DNA of 64,000 bases from Chionis minor (taxonomy: Eukaryota; Chordata; Aves; Charadriiformes; Chionididae): assembly GCA_013398295.1 (NCBI GenBank), contig VZSF01000872.1:372001-436000 (forward strand). Reading direction: 5' to 3'. The notes under the pieces were generated by a model. The model was given only the letters and a program-made list of their open reading frames with translations, had not been told where the DNA came from and made no database searches. Both the position numbers and the translations under genes were made by a program. Every line of letters begins with the position of its first letter. Position 1 is the first letter of the stretch. Below are positions 1-12,956 of the stretch, in pieces.

Positions 1-3000
1 AACGATCTGTACCACAGTTCAGCCCTTGAAAGAATGACTTTTCACATCTTTGGGGATAACTGGAATTTATCAGTTGAAAATGGCTTTATTTTGGAACTAC
101 AGCTTTGTCACAAATTGATCTTCCCTGAACTCTAGTTTCCAACTGTTTTGGTGTTGTTTTTCTGACTTTCATTGCATTAGAAATTATTAACATATAGGGA
201 AACTCTATGTATTAACAACAATTTTCAGGCTTTCCTCTGAAACTTTCAGCTTCTGCATGTCCTAGTGTTAGAGGATGCGTCCTCAAGACTGATCCTGAAG
301 TGGCTAGTCAGTGTACTTTACTGACTCGAAGAAAGAAAGTTTGTGTCTTTGACCTGTATCTCAGTGATGCCCGTGACCTTTTCATAGCCCAGGCCAATAT
401 CTGAAGTGCAGTATGAGATGTCTGCCTTACCTTCCTCCCCCTTCTTCCAAACCACAACACCAAGGTGCGAAGCATTTTGAACCTGTGGTAGCTGAGGTTG
501 TGATCCAAAATCCCTTCTCGGAGCTCTCTGGAGAAATCGGTATAGTGCCAGGACAGACTCTGGCATTATAAATTACACACTAGTGTATATACTATCTATC
601 CTTAGGTCCATGGGCTGGCTTGGATCACAAGAAAGCCTCTGGAGAACAAGCGTGTATGTGCAGGTAGTTGTGGAGCCAGTTACTGTTGATAAATTAAGTG
701 CCAGATCTTTAATCATAATCTTTAATCACATGTCCAACTTCAGTTTAATTATTCATAGCTGCTGGAAGCAATCTTGAAATGATGTACACTTTCAGAAAAA
801 CACTTAAATGCGGTCCAGGACTATACATGTGTGCTTATTAAGTGCTTGTTGTTCAGAAATATTCTGTACACTTGGGGTCATGTGCTTAATTGAATGGAGA
901 GGCTGTCAGGAGAGACACAAGAGATGAAATTTAAGGCATTACTACAAGAGGGAATCTCTCTTCCTAGTCCAACGGTAGTTATACTGAAGAGAACTTGGCC
1001 AGAACTTTCAAAGAAAGATGTTAAATTTAGTTTTTCTAGGTATTCTTGAAAGCATTCCTTGGTGGATGGGGGTGGGTTGTTTGTGTATTTGTCTGGGATG
1101 GTAGCATTTTTCTTGTCTATGTTTTTGGGATTTGTTTTGTTGTTTTGGGGGTTTTTTCTTTATGTTTGAATAAATTGTGTTTCATTTGGAATAAACTGGT
1201 TTTGAGTCATTTCAGTCTCCTGCTAGTCCCTGGAGCACTTCTCCCACAGCCAATGGTAACTGGAAACTGCAGTCCAGAGATGCGATTTACAACTTTTGAC
1301 ACTGAGTGATTTTTGCCCCCCAAGAACGACCTGAAAAGTGAACAACTAAAACTCCACTCTAGATGGATGGTGGAGAGGTTGAAGTACACTTCCCATAACC
1401 ATAAAAACCTAAAACTCTGTTCTGTGTGCTGTGTTGGAAAAAATAAGTGTGTTTAGGTCTGACTATTTTAAATGGTGTATCCTGCAGGCACATGGATGCT
1501 TGTGGTTGTGTTGCATGTTGTTTTAACCCCATGTGAACCCAGAGCAGTGTACATAGTGTTGATGTTCCATCCCAAGAAGACTGTGCATATGTAGTAGCAT
1601 AATTTAACAAAGCAGTGGCGATGTGGAGAAATTACATATCTTCTAATTCTATAGCAGACCTATGGCACTTCTTTGATACTTGAATTTGATAACTTTTCCG
1701 TACATTGCTATCCTTTTATTTGCTGTTGCCTTTGTGGAAAAATCCCAAGGGAATTTATTAAACTGAGTTTGGAGGGGAATGTCATTTCTTGCAGAATGAC
1801 TTTTGCTGTATTGTCAGAAAACAGGGTTATTTTGACAGTGGAATAATGGAGATAGCTGTGATTTAAAGAACGGAAAGAATTCATGACAGGAATGGAGATC
1901 TGTCCTTGTTGGGAGCCTGCACAGGGTACTTGATCATGGGTATTGATTCAGCCCATCAAAATGTGTTGTAGTAAATGTAATTTATGCTCTGACCTTCAGC
2001 CAGCTCTCAGCTGGAATGGAAAAACACGGTACAGATACTTACAGATGGGTCTACTTATCACTTGCTCCAAGGAAATGCAGGAGAGATGTATGAATTCAAG
2101 CAACCGTGCAGTCTGGAGGGTGAGGTAGAGGCAGGGAGGACTTTAGAGTGGAAAAAACCCATATGGAAATATCTGTTCAGTAGGCATTGTTGCAGAAAAA
2201 ATTCAGCTGTAAACCCCCTCAGATAAAAGAAATGTAACTCCCAGAAAAGAAACAACTCTCCGCCCTCTCCATTTTCAATTCCCTTATTTTTTCATTATAA
2301 GATGCTAGGTCTTTTTAATTTTATTTCTGTTGAGACCATTTCACAGGTCTGGGAACCGGCGCAGTCACTTGCGGATGGGCAAGGCACAGAGGAACACGGA
2401 GCCAGAGGGGCAGTTTCTATCCATTGCAAGGGTTAAGGATATATCTAGAGGAGCAGAGCAATGAAAAATACAGCTAGGGGGAGGGATAAGCACCACTGTA
2501 AAGGCAAAGACAGGCGCAGGCTGTGACAAGGGACTCCTTTTGGCATTAGTTACAGAAAAGTAACCTGTTAACCTTCCAGCGGGATGACCTAAAGCGGGAG
2601 GGTGGGGGAGTCTGCAGAGTCTTCACCTTTAGTTCACTTATAATTATTGTATGAAAATATACCATTATAAATGAGCCAACTGTATTTAACTATATTATGC
2701 AGTACATAGTGGCACCCATAGCTTGTGTGAGTGCTGAGAAGACTGAATATATGCAGTTTTGTGCATAATTGTGTGCTGGTATACATAAATTAATGTCAAG
2801 TGTTGCTGTATCAGTTTACTATAGGATACCCTGATGCACTGTAGTTGGTAAGAATTTAGGATGGCTCTGTGTGTGTGAGGATGTTGAGACTGTAAATGAC
2901 TTACACTGGCTTCCCTTTGCCTTTGATTAAAAACCCTCTCGTTCTTTGCTGGCACACTGGCTATGAAAACTTAACAAATCTTTCAAAAGAGATTGTAGAA

Positions 3001-3117
3001 ATTCTTTATTTTTTTTATCAGAACTGTTTTTCTACCTTTAAGCCAGGCTCCCCATACCATTAAGTCACTTGCAGACTGATGGAACTGTATCTTATTAGCA
3101 TGGCATGAATAAAACCC
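1..3117. other. unassigned non-coding stretch
   Basis: I see no gene, RNA or recognisable repeat here. Open frames are under 90 codons, lack protein-like composition and overlap one another on both strands. A G/T-rich low-complexity patch lies at about 1052-1165, where runs of T alternate with runs of G. The stretch is probably intergenic or intronic; a diverged old repeat could be present without being recognisable by eye. Confidence 0.55.
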
Positions 3118-3153
3118 ACAGACACAACAACCAAACCAAAAAACCCCAAAATA
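3118..3153. repeat. A/C-rich low-complexity tract
   Basis: A short tract made almost only of A and C, with repeated CAA and CCAAA words. It resembles the larger A/C-rich tracts at 3633 and 56128. It is simple low-complexity sequence, and short open frames running through it are not genes. Confidence 0.6.
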
Positions 3154-3632
3154 AAGATGTGGTGGTAAGAATGGCAGCATCTCCCTGTGGTGGTACCCTC
3201 TGTACATTATAAGGTGCATGTCTTCAATGTTGTGGTGCAAGAGGCTGGTGGTGTATAAACATGTTTAGAGGTGGAAAAAAGGACAGTTCTTGACTCAAAT
3301 GGCTGGAATGTTCAGTGTGTTAAAGTGCAGTGACCTTGGGACACGAATCCAGTTACACAGAGACTTTTAAGGGGTATAAAGAACACGTGAAGTGCTGATC
3401 TATGGTTTGCCCCCCGTAAATGTGAACACTTCTGAGGGTGGTTTGAGATGATGCATCTGTGGAAGAACAGTGGCAAATCCTACGGCATGTCACTAGGAAT
3501 CCTGTTCTTTCTTCTGAAGGAAAAAGTATGCAATAATGTAAAATTGGGGAGGGAGAGAATATGGAAGGAATGGTATTGTCTTGTTGCCTGCAAATTCTGT
3601 GCGTGGGTGTGGTGTTTTTCTTTAAACATCTC

Positions 3633-3770
3633 AAAAAAAAAAAAAACCCAACCCAAAAATGCCCACCCCACAAACCAACACCTCCCTCCACAAACAACCC
3701 CAAAAACAAAAAATCAAACAAAACACAGAAAAAACACACACACACAAAAAAACCCCACCAAAACCCCCAG
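3633..3770. repeat. poly-A plus A/C-rich low-complexity tract
   Basis: Begins with a run of 14 A and continues for about 125 bases of almost pure A and C (words such as CCCAA, CAAAC and ACACAC), with hardly any G or T. The scarcity of stop codons in such sequence creates artificial open frames of 109-164 codons on both strands. Their products are K/N/P/T/H-rich on plus and F/G/W-rich on minus, so they should not be called genes. Confidence 0.8.
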
Positions 3771-6700
3771 CTTCTTTGGAAGCAAAAATGCAAATCCAGT
3801 CTCATGGCAAGAACAGAAAATGGCACATCAATTATTTGCCCTGACAAACTAAGGAGAATAGGGAAAGGTACAATCTCATTACCAACTTAATCTTCTGGCA
3901 CTTCTTGGATGCAGTACAAGTGATTCTATCAATCTAGAAACAAAAGGATTATTTTTGGGCCAATTATTCAAGCTCAAATACTCTCGGCATATGAAGTGGG
4001 TTGATCTAAAAACCCACGGCACCAAAGCCATCGAAGGCGGGTGGTATTCTGCTGGCAATATGTAATTTGTTTCTTTAATGAGATTATTTGTCATGCAAGT
4101 ATGCGTAGCCTTCTGCCTGATGCGTGTGCCTTTGCCGCTGCCGTACAGTATTTGTGCTGTCTCTGCTGACTCTCCTAGTACAGAAACCAGCTGAACTTTA
4201 GATGACCATTCCTATGAATCTACTTTCATAATTAGGGTCTCCTTAAATCCCAGTGCTCTGAGTGATGTGGTGGAAACGCAGGTGCCATGGATTCCTCCGG
4301 AGCCCAGCTGCTGCACAGCTGTTATGCCCCACCCAGCTTGAAAAATACTGCCCGGTGCTATTTCCCTGCTTTTCCGTTGTTTGGGCTGTAAGTCCCGGTG
4401 ACACGTAACTAGGATTGATTAGCGGTGGCAATGGGCATTTAAGGAAGCAATGTTGTTTTTTTCTGTGTGCAGGAAACTTAAGAGGCTTAGAAAGCAGCAA
4501 ACATGGAAAGCCTATAAATAGGCATAATCTCATTTATCCCGGGAAAGGTATGATGTAAACGGCAGTGAATGTTTGAGTGGTATTTACCTTTTTTTGGGTG
4601 CGTTGTTAAAAAGCTAAACGGAACCCTGTGGTTTTGGGCTCACCTGCCTCTCCTGAGCTGCGTAGCCCAAAAACAGGCCAAAAAAAAGCGATGCTTTGCT
4701 GGCAGATGGCTCGGGTGCTGTGGATCCTGGCAGTCACTGTGCTGACCAGCTTGGGTGGCAGAGTGTCTTCAGTCCCTGTCCCCTGCTGCCTGTCACCTCC
4801 TGGGTGGGACAGTGTCTCCTGGCCCCTCTGCCCACTGCCCTGTCCTCGCTGGAGGATGGGCCATAGCCTGGTGGCACAGCTGGCTGTTTCTTTACTTTCA
4901 GCACCAATTCATCCCAGATGAGTCCTGTGAAGATCTAGCACATGAGTATCAATAAAAAACAGGTGTCTGTGTTTCCTTGGTATCTCTTAGCCTCTGTGAT
5001 TATTACATTTAGAAGTTGTGACTAAAAAAAATAAAAAATGCGATATTGACATTTTTCATAAGAAAAGAGAAAGTTTGAAATTGAGTTAACTTTTCAATAA
5101 AGTCTATGCAGACAGTCTTTGAAACGCCAAAATTGGCTTTGAAATTTGGGGTAGTTGAAGACCTTAAAGACAGAGTGTTGCTTGGCCAACTATAAAAATG
5201 ATGGTTATGTTAGTTCCGGGAAGTAATATTATTTTTTTTGCTTTCTTCCCTTTTGACCAAATATTTCTGAAAACCATCAAAAATATATCTGCTGGGAATA
5301 CAAAGTTTTGACAATCCATGCTAGTTTGGTTGACTGTACAGTCATATTAATATAACATTTGGCTTCGGCTAATTAGCTCTAGTGAGAAGGAGGATTTACT
5401 GTTTACCATGGGGGCTAACATATGTGATGGCTCTGGTACCCAAGTTGGCTCCTTTAGAGTTACCTTAAATAACTGTGAGGACATCTCTCGGCATCTGAGC
5501 CTCCCAAAACTCCTATTTCTATATTTTATATATATAAAAGAAATACATTGTACAAGAAAAATATAACTGTATAACCCACAAAACAAGGATTTAGTCTTTT
5601 TTGGAAAGCCTTCAGGTCCTAGCTAAACTCCTGATCTGGTGACACCCCCTTTGTCCCCTTCTGAATAATTCACTGGGTGATGTGTGTTGCGGGGGATACT
5701 CTGGATCAGCTTGTATTTACCTCTTTTCTTTTTGGTTAGTGTGGTGTTTTGTTTTTTTGCATTCGTTAGCGTTGGGGAGAGATGGAGCAACTTGTAAGTC
5801 TTTTTTTCTGGTCTGACACACGCTGATGCAGATGTAGGAACAGCTCACTTGTAGCTTGCATTTCCTTCATGCTGGGACTGAGTCCTTAGTGCTTGAATAT
5901 TTTGGTAATTTTCAGTGCCTGCTTAAACAGCAGTGTTGTTTACATGCAGGTTTTGTGCTTAAGTTAAATAAGTAATTATTGTAGTTGTCCCACTGTGCAT
6001 ATCCAGTCAGTGCTGCTTCTCGCCTGTCCCATCACTAATCTGATGAAGGGGAGAAGGGGAAGATCCTGGGCAAGGGAGAGCTGTTAATTGCATGAGTTGT
6101 CTCCCGCTATTATGGCAATAAAACCCTTTTCCTCTTAATACATTGAGGGATTCTTGACACCTCTCACAAAGCCAAGATCCATATGTATTTACTTGCCTAT
6201 CTGTCTTGAAGCTTGCTGTGAAGGACCACATGCTGCTCTCCCAGAGACTGAGCCCTGGGACTACCTGAAAACTGCAGGTGATGGAAACAAACAAGCAGCC
6301 AAAAAAGCAACTGCAAAACCTTAGGCTAGTAGGGCTTCAGCTTCAGGACCTTTTGAAGGGCTTTTCTGGAGCAGTTTCTGAGCCAACATCTGTCATCAAG
6401 GGAAACTTTTTGAATTTAGGCGTCTCCTGGGTAAAATGGATGTGGAACAGGGACTTGAATTCACTTGACTCAAAAGAAAAAGATCAAACCAAATTAAGTA
6501 TTTATCAATATTGATGGAATAATAGTAGGTTACATTAAATTTTTCAAAAAAGCAAAATTTCCAGGGTGTAATGATCTGATAGATGACACGGCCCAGCCTA
6601 TGTTCTCAGAGTGCTCCGTGATACCAAAGGGGTGCAATTTTGAATCTTAAGACGTAATAGAAACAATTCCTGGTTTAATTATTTATTAACTTCTTTTTAA

Positions 6701-7439
6701 ACAGGATTTAGCCACATGCCTTTTGAATTATTTGGGAAAAATATTTAGCTTAACGTGTTTCACTCCAGCGATTTGTCTATAAAGGCCTTGCTTCTTGGGC
6801 CCGCATCTCTGTTTTCTTGTAATTGCTGCATGTAATCATGCCAAGATAATTTAGCTGTTCCTGGGGACTTAAAAAAAAAAAAAAGCTTTGGTCCAAAGGC
6901 TGCCCAGTTGAGATGTATGATTGACTTGAAAAGTGACCATTTCCATTTTGGTCAGAGTTTAGGCTATCTCCAGGAATGGAAAGGGAAAGTTGTTCATGCT
7001 GCTGACTGGGGAGTGCAGTAGGTCAGTGGGAAACAACTTCAGGCAGAGCAGGAGAGTTGTACAAGAAGGATCACAAGTGAAAAAACAGTCAATAACAAGG
7101 TCAATGTGACTCTTATTTTCCCTGCCACAGAGTTTCTGAGCATCTTATAAATATTGTACTGCACTCTCCCCAGCAATTTGGTAGATAAGGGGAGTTGTTT
7201 GCATTAGTTATAGAAGGTTTTGGGAAGCACTTTTTCAATTTGGGAAAGATTTGTACCTTATCTTCCTTTTTTCCTTATGCATTATTAGAGCAAAAAAGTT
7301 AGTGTGCAGGGGGAGGAGGGTTAATTATTTTCTTTTTTAATGACTAATTGTTCTTGCTGAAGAAAGGGTGGTTGGGGGCTGGAAGGACAGCTGGAGCGTG
7401 TCAGATGTGGCAGTAATGAATTAAGGCCGCTCGCCCGCT
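3771..7439. other. unassigned non-coding stretch
   Basis: No supported gene or transposon. There is a perfect 16-base AT palindrome at 5524-5539 (TTTTATATATATAAAA) and an A run at about 6870-6883. The open frame at 4628-4921 (plus) is Pro/Ser/Leu-rich and resembles no protein family I know. The sequence is ordinary AT-rich bird intergenic or intronic DNA. Confidence 0.55.
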
Positions 7440-7465
7440 GGGTGACCGCTATCCAGAGGTCACCC
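7440..7465. promoter_or_regulatory. inverted repeat resembling an ER8 nuclear-receptor site
   Basis: GGGTGACC at 7440-7447 and its exact reverse complement GGTCACCC at 7458-7465 are separated by 10 bases. Read as hormone-receptor half sites this is TGACCG, 8 bases, AGGTCA: an everted repeat with spacing 8 and one mismatch in the left half site. Everted repeats of spacing 8 are known binding sites for RAR/RXR-type heterodimers. Binding here is inference from the motif only. It sits in a locally GC-richer stretch (about 7420-7700). Confidence 0.25.
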
Positions 7466-9354
7466 TTCCACTTGCACCTCTGTGCTGCTCCGCGGGGTTT
7501 TAGCTGCTGCTCCTCTGGTTGCTCTCCGCCAAGTTTGTTGAGTTTCCCTTGTGTTGGGTAGAGGTTTTTGGCATCAGCTGACACGGATGGGGGAGCACAT
7601 GGAAAATGGCAAAACTTCCTCTTTACCCGGTGCTCAAAGCGGAGCAGAGCGATGAAGAAGCACTGAGCGATGCTCGGTTTTGCTGTGCAGATTGCAATAA
7701 ACCACCTGCCTGGCTTGTCTTTGTGAGTGGGAGACAAACGGCATATTCCACTACAAAGAAATAGTTTCCTTTTTTTCTTAACCCAGCATCAAGAATGTGG
7801 CTGTGCTTAATATTTGATGACTTAAATTTTTTTCCTGGATTGTTTGAACTGCTTTCAAACTAATTGGATTGGGTGCAAATTAACAGCTGGCTAAAATACA
7901 GTCCTGAGGCTGAGACTTTTTCTTGGCAAAGTAAATTCTACTGCATAAACGTTAATTTTCTACTTGAAAAGTCTTATCCTGCCGGATAGGTGGGTTTTTA
8001 AGAAGTTCTTAGTTGCTTCACTGGTACCAGCTTATTAATTACACAGCATACCCAAACTAAAATAACACTGAAGATGAAACTTGGTACAAATGCAGATATT
8101 CTATCTAGTTGCTCACTTCTTTAACAGTATAAGTTAATGCCAAGATCCTGTCTGCACCCAAAACACGGACATGTCATGATCACATCAAGCAAATGGCAGA
8201 AATCTAACTTCTGGGATTGTTGATTGAGGTGGGAGGAAAAATTTCTTGTCCGCGTTGAAGTACCAAACTATGTTGTTATAGATAAGAAGTATTTGCTTGA
8301 ATACTATCACCAAACAAATAGTATCTGACCTCATGACAGTAGCATCAATTGGTGCATGTTACAACAGCAAAATGTGGGTTTCATGAGGGACGAAGCTCAG
8401 TTTTTCATTAAGAAAAATTATCTGCTTCAAAAAGCAAAGGAAATGGAATGATAATGCAGTGAAAATAAAGCAAGATCAAAACAATGTTCCCTTTCCCCCA
8501 CACTCCAAAGACTATGAACGAAGAAGGGCACCAAACCAAAACCCCAGGACTCTAAAGTCCCTCACAGGGGGCAGATGCACAACACAAATGGTTCCTCAGG
8601 GCAACGCTTACAGCATCCTTCCTAAAGGCATTTGAAAGACACGATGCAGGTAAATGGCTGGATGTCCCTCTGGCACAGCTGTTGGGACACCAGTGCATCC
8701 AGTGCCTCTCCAGTGTAGCCAGGGACACCCTGGCACAGTACCGGGAGGGCACCAAGAGTCCTAAGGAACAGCCTGCATTCAAACAAGCTTTCTTGGTTTC
8801 TCCAGAGTCACCAGGACAGTAATCTAGACCTAAAATGTGCCCTCCCTGCAAAGAGAGGTCGCTCAGGTAGAAGAAACTGAGTGTGACCATCTCTCTCTCG
8901 CACTACAGTAGCTGCTCAGGTTTTAGACTTCCCTTCTGTAAGGTTTTTGGTTTTCTATCCTCAACATTACAACTGAGGCAGATTTGCAAAGCTACTGCGA
9001 GCCAGGAGAGAGCTAACATTTACTGATGGTGTTTGCTCTATGACTGTTTTAAAGTATCTGCTCTTAAAATCCTGAGCCAAGTTAAGATCCTTGTATAGCT
9101 TGTTAAAACTCAAGTTTTCAGAGACTATATGCAGTCAAGAATAACAGCCCCTTTGATACCTGAGCAGTCAATAACAAGTGTTGCTCAGACTTGCCTAAGG
9201 AGAGAGGCAAAACAGCCTGAAATATTTTGCTTTGGTAACATAACCAGGCACAAGGAATCGTCCTCATCCTGCAGTGCCTCCATGCCTCTGGAAATATGGG
9301 TGCTGCAGCATCCCAAGGCGAGGCATGGATCATGGTGCTTTACGTGGCACATGT
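7466..9354. other. unassigned non-coding stretch
   Basis: No supported gene. A 138-codon open frame on minus (7321-7737) begins here and crosses the GC-richer patch. Its product has no recognisable domain and the frame is probably chance. The 8540-8890 section is moderately GC-rich and may be an old repeat, but I cannot name a family. Confidence 0.5.
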
Positions 9355-9857
9355 TACACCTTACGTAGAATACCGTGTCCAGTTCTGGTCTCTCTCTGTT
9401 CAAGAGGGTGGAAAAACTAGAGAAGAGGGCCAGTGAAGGGCCACCAAGGTGATTGGAGGGTTTGGGAACTTGGCACATGAAGAAAGCTTTAAGGAGTTAG
9501 ACTCTTTCAGCCTAGAGGAGAGAAGGTTCAGGTAATCTAGACTTTCCAGTACCTAAAAGGTATTGTGGAGAAGATGGAGTGTATGCCTTCATAAGTATGC
9601 AATGTGGTAGGATCAGAGGCACTAGGTACAAGTTCCTTCAGGGAAAATTCTGAGTGGTTAGAAGAGGAGGAGGGAGGAAAGGAGGAAAAAAAAAAAGTAA
9701 TTAAACATTAGAATAAATTGCCCAGAGGAGTGGAGGACTGTCCCTTGCTGGAAATGTTCAAGACTTGGCTGGACATGGACCTTGATGATGTAATCTACGG
9801 TGGTGCCTTTAGCAGAAAGGTGAACAAAGTGATCTCCGCAGGTCCCTTCAGTTTAGC
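9355..9857 (+). mobile_element. old CR1 LINE fragment (3' part)
   Basis: The sequence follows the end of CR1 ORF2 and the 3' UTR. It starts at the block normally reading EYCVQFW (here a degraded YRVQFW at about 9370-9387), passes the GCCCAGAG-type block near 9720, and ends in GATCTCCGCAGGTCCCTTC at 9832-9850, the usual CR1 tail. The copy is strongly diverged, has many frameshifts and holds an A-rich insertion at about 9665-9705. The terminal octamers are missing. CR1 is the main bird LINE and this copy is dead. The subfamily is unclear, but it is older than the copies at 14790 and 34828. Confidence 0.85.
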
Positions 9858-12714
9858 CTTTTCTGCAGTCCCACAGTTCTTTACTCTGGGGCCACCCAGA
9901 CGGATACTTTACATCACAGGAGGCTTTTCTCTCCTTTTAGCCCGCTTCACAGTCAAATTTTCTTATAAGCTTCAGGCCAAAAGTGGTTCAGTGTGGCAAC
10001 CCGTTGGTTGGGAGGTGGCTTTCTGTGCATTAAAATATTTAAGAAACTTAAAATACAGTGCGCGGATTTCCAAAACCAGACACCCTTAGGCTTCTGCTTG
10101 AGGAGTCTGATACAGGAATCCCATTTCAAAGTTGTTTCAGCTGCATTATGGATGTATCATCAGAAAAAAGAATTCTGCCTACGTATGGCTGGCTGCCTGC
10201 GGTGAATGGTGATCACGTGGACTTGAGTGGTGGAGAGCCTCCAGCCTTTGTGTCTGTTTGATTTGGAACAGGCACATTTAAAATCAGGCAAAGCAATCTT
10301 TTGTTTTTAAGTAAGAGACCGTGATGTCTGGTAACCCAAGAATTCTTATTAACTGAGCTGTATTTCTTCCTCTGCTTTCAGTAGGAATATAGATGCTGTT
10401 TTCAGTTTTGCTGGAGTTGAAATCCCCTCTTTCCCCCCCGCCCCCTTCCCCTGCAAAAGGCATGGGTAATCAGTGCTGTGCACTTGAATTACACTGGAAT
10501 TAAGTTTTGAGTGGAACAGCATGGTAGCTATTTCATTACCTCTCAATTTAGTCCAGAATTATAAAACAACATTTTCAAATTTCATTTTCTTGTGTAGCGT
10601 CTTGAGTTAGCACTTGTATATGACAGGCTGAGATACAATACGAACTGTTTTAATATACTAATTTGAGGAAGCAGGCATTGAGAGTTTCTGCATTTGGTCA
10701 TGAATACATGTATATTTGCATACTTTAACTAGAACAAATGGATGTCAGCACTTAGTCTTAGATTTTCAAAAGAACTCAGGAAGTTACTTCTCTCTTTGAA
10801 CATCCTAAACTTCAGAGGAAATAACAATTTTTTGCAATGACTCTGTAGTTTCATAACCATCAAGAAGAAATATTGATTATGTAGTAACTCCAGTTCAGTG
10901 ACTGTCTGTCCTTTTTTAGCCCATCTCCTTGTATTTATCTTGAAGACTTTGTTCTCCACTATTGTGTCTTAAGCTTGTCAATTCTTAAGTAATATTTCTG
11001 AAATTCTGTCCTTTCCAAACAAATGGTCAGCATCTTATCTGCTATCTTGACTGCAGTGAGTTCGTTCAGTCTCTCATCCTTTATCTCTTAGACTTCCTTC
11101 TAGTCCTCTTTGAAGATGCTAAGGTCGTTGCTGTTGTCTCTTGCACTGACAGCCCCATCAATTTTATATCCCTTGACTGGTCCCCTTTCTTCCTACTGCA
11201 TAAAGATAAACTTTTATTTTTATTTCTGAAGACTTTTTCTTTGTTTTCTCTCTGGTGTTGGCTCTTACATGTTGCCCTCTCGCTGTCGGTTCCAAGTGCT
11301 TTAGTGATTTCTTATTGTGGACGGTTCCAGACCCACAGTGCAGGCTCCCATGTCCATTGATGCCCCGTCAGAAGCACGGGGCTTCCTGCCATTAGTGTTT
11401 CCCTGTTCTGCAGGGCCAAAGTCTGCTTACATGGATGGAAAAGTGCAATAATTAAGATGACTGACTAGACTGAATCAGTGCTCATAAAGGTGAGCACAGT
11501 CAACCACCTACTTTCCAGCCAGATGATGTGTTCTGGGGAATAGCAGTGTCCATCATCTTCTCTGACGTGCTGAGAACATGCCGTCCTCTGAAAGAGCATG
11601 GAAGATACCAGGGAAAACTTGGTGGATGTGCAGGTAGTCCTGCCACTGGGACTGTGTTCCCAGTGCCACGTGCTAGCTGTGACACCCGGCTCCCTCTGCA
11701 GGGGGGGTGATGCTTCCTTCTGCACTGCAGAAAGCCGGACAATTAAGCCAATCTATTGAGTGAAACTCTATAATGTGAGGCCAAGGTTGATCTTCCTCTC
11801 ACTAATTTTCTGCTGTTTGTGTTGAAACACTTCCGTGCACCAGCCCAATTCCTTTATTCCTGATGAGCTTGCTGTTGTGACTGCATGCCTGTTAAGGGTT
11901 TATTCAGCTTCTCATCTCACTTATTCCAAATAAGCGATTTATTCCAGTAAAGCCGTTAGTTTTACCTCTGCTACCTGTGAATGATCCCAGCCCTTGTGAC
12001 TGCTGCAGAGTTTGAAAACTTAAGCTGTACAAAATGCTGAACTTTTTTGGAGGTGAGCGCTGCTGTCTTTGTGACTCGCTCCCTCTAGGCACGACATAAA
12101 CCCTCTCTGTGTGAAAGAAACACCTCTTATTTTCACTGCTCATGCCAACGGCACCTATCACGCTCTCCAGCACAGCGTACAGCCTTCTCGACAGCCAGGG
12201 GGACATATTTAGTCAACACACACTTGCTTTGAACAGAGTCCCAATTTCTTAAACTGTTTCCAAGGACAAACAGTTGCTTGCGATTTTTAGAGTAACACTT
12301 AAGTGCGCGATCTGGTTTGTCCAAATAACCACAGCGTATAAATAACTTTTTAAAAGTTGCATGGCCTAAAATAAAATGTATTCATTGCAAGATAATTCAC
12401 ATCACTTGAATATTATAATGTGCAAAGGTGCATTTGATCCCTTTCCTATAAAGACCTGATTATATTATGGTAATGAGAGTCTTCTGAGATGCATTGTTGT
12501 TCTGCGAAAACTTCTTTTGAATTCAGCGCAGAAATAATTCGCTTCCTTTGATCAGAAGAAATGTCAATTACTTTCATATTTGAGTTCTGAGATCATATAA
12601 ACAAGCCTACTTCTTTCAATACTGAATGGTTAACACAAAAAAGTAATTAAAGTACTTCAATAGCGTTTATCATAAAGCATATGTAGAGACTAACAACAAA
12701 GTACAGAATCTTAC
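9858..12714. other. unassigned non-coding stretch
   Basis: No recognisable gene or repeat. Overlapping open frames at 11465-11742 lie on both strands and show no conserved domain. Pyrimidine-rich sequence (TCTCTT and CTTCC words) runs from about 11040 to 11290. If the exon candidate on minus at 12715-12834 is real, this stretch is its downstream intron. Confidence 0.5.
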
Positions 12715-12834
12715 CCAGCTTCTCATTATTCTCTAGGTTAATAAAAGATATTTTTACATCAGCCTGATAGTAGTATGCATACTCAAAACGCTCCTCCCTG
12801 GCAATGTCAGATATTCTTCCTTTTTCCACCATGT
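12715..12834 (-). CDS. candidate internal coding exon, protein not recognised
   Basis: On the minus strand a pyrimidine-rich acceptor (GCCTTTCTCCTTTTAG, ending at 12835) is followed by 120 bases with no stop and then a good donor, CTGG|GTAAGAT, with GT at 12714-12713. The block is 2 + 39 codons + 1 base, so both ends are phase 1 and length is a multiple of three, as in a cassette exon. The product begins MVEKGRISDIAREERF and includes EYAYYYQADVKISF, a balanced charged and aromatic composition unlike the chance frames in this window. The frame is also open upstream to at least 12957, where another acceptor (CTTCCTTATTCAG) would give a 242-base exon. I do not recognise the family and cannot see partner exons, so a pseudogene exon or chance remains possible. 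Confidence 0.4.
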
Positions 12835-12956
12835 CTAAAAGGAGAAAGGCATCTCTGCGGAATTTAACTAGTGGGAAATCTACATCTACTAAACCAAATT
12901 TCCAGAAGCTTAAGAGGGGCTCCATGTGAAGGCATCTCCTGTGTGTTGTCTTCCTA

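Noticed and set aside
3353..3890. Open frames of 109-164 codons on both strands
   Set aside because: They run through an A/C-rich low-complexity tract that lacks stop codons on either strand; products are monotonous and without domains.
7321..7737. 138-codon minus frame
   Set aside because: Lies in a GC-richer patch with fewer stops; no domain, no splice context, and the composition looks like translated non-coding DNA.
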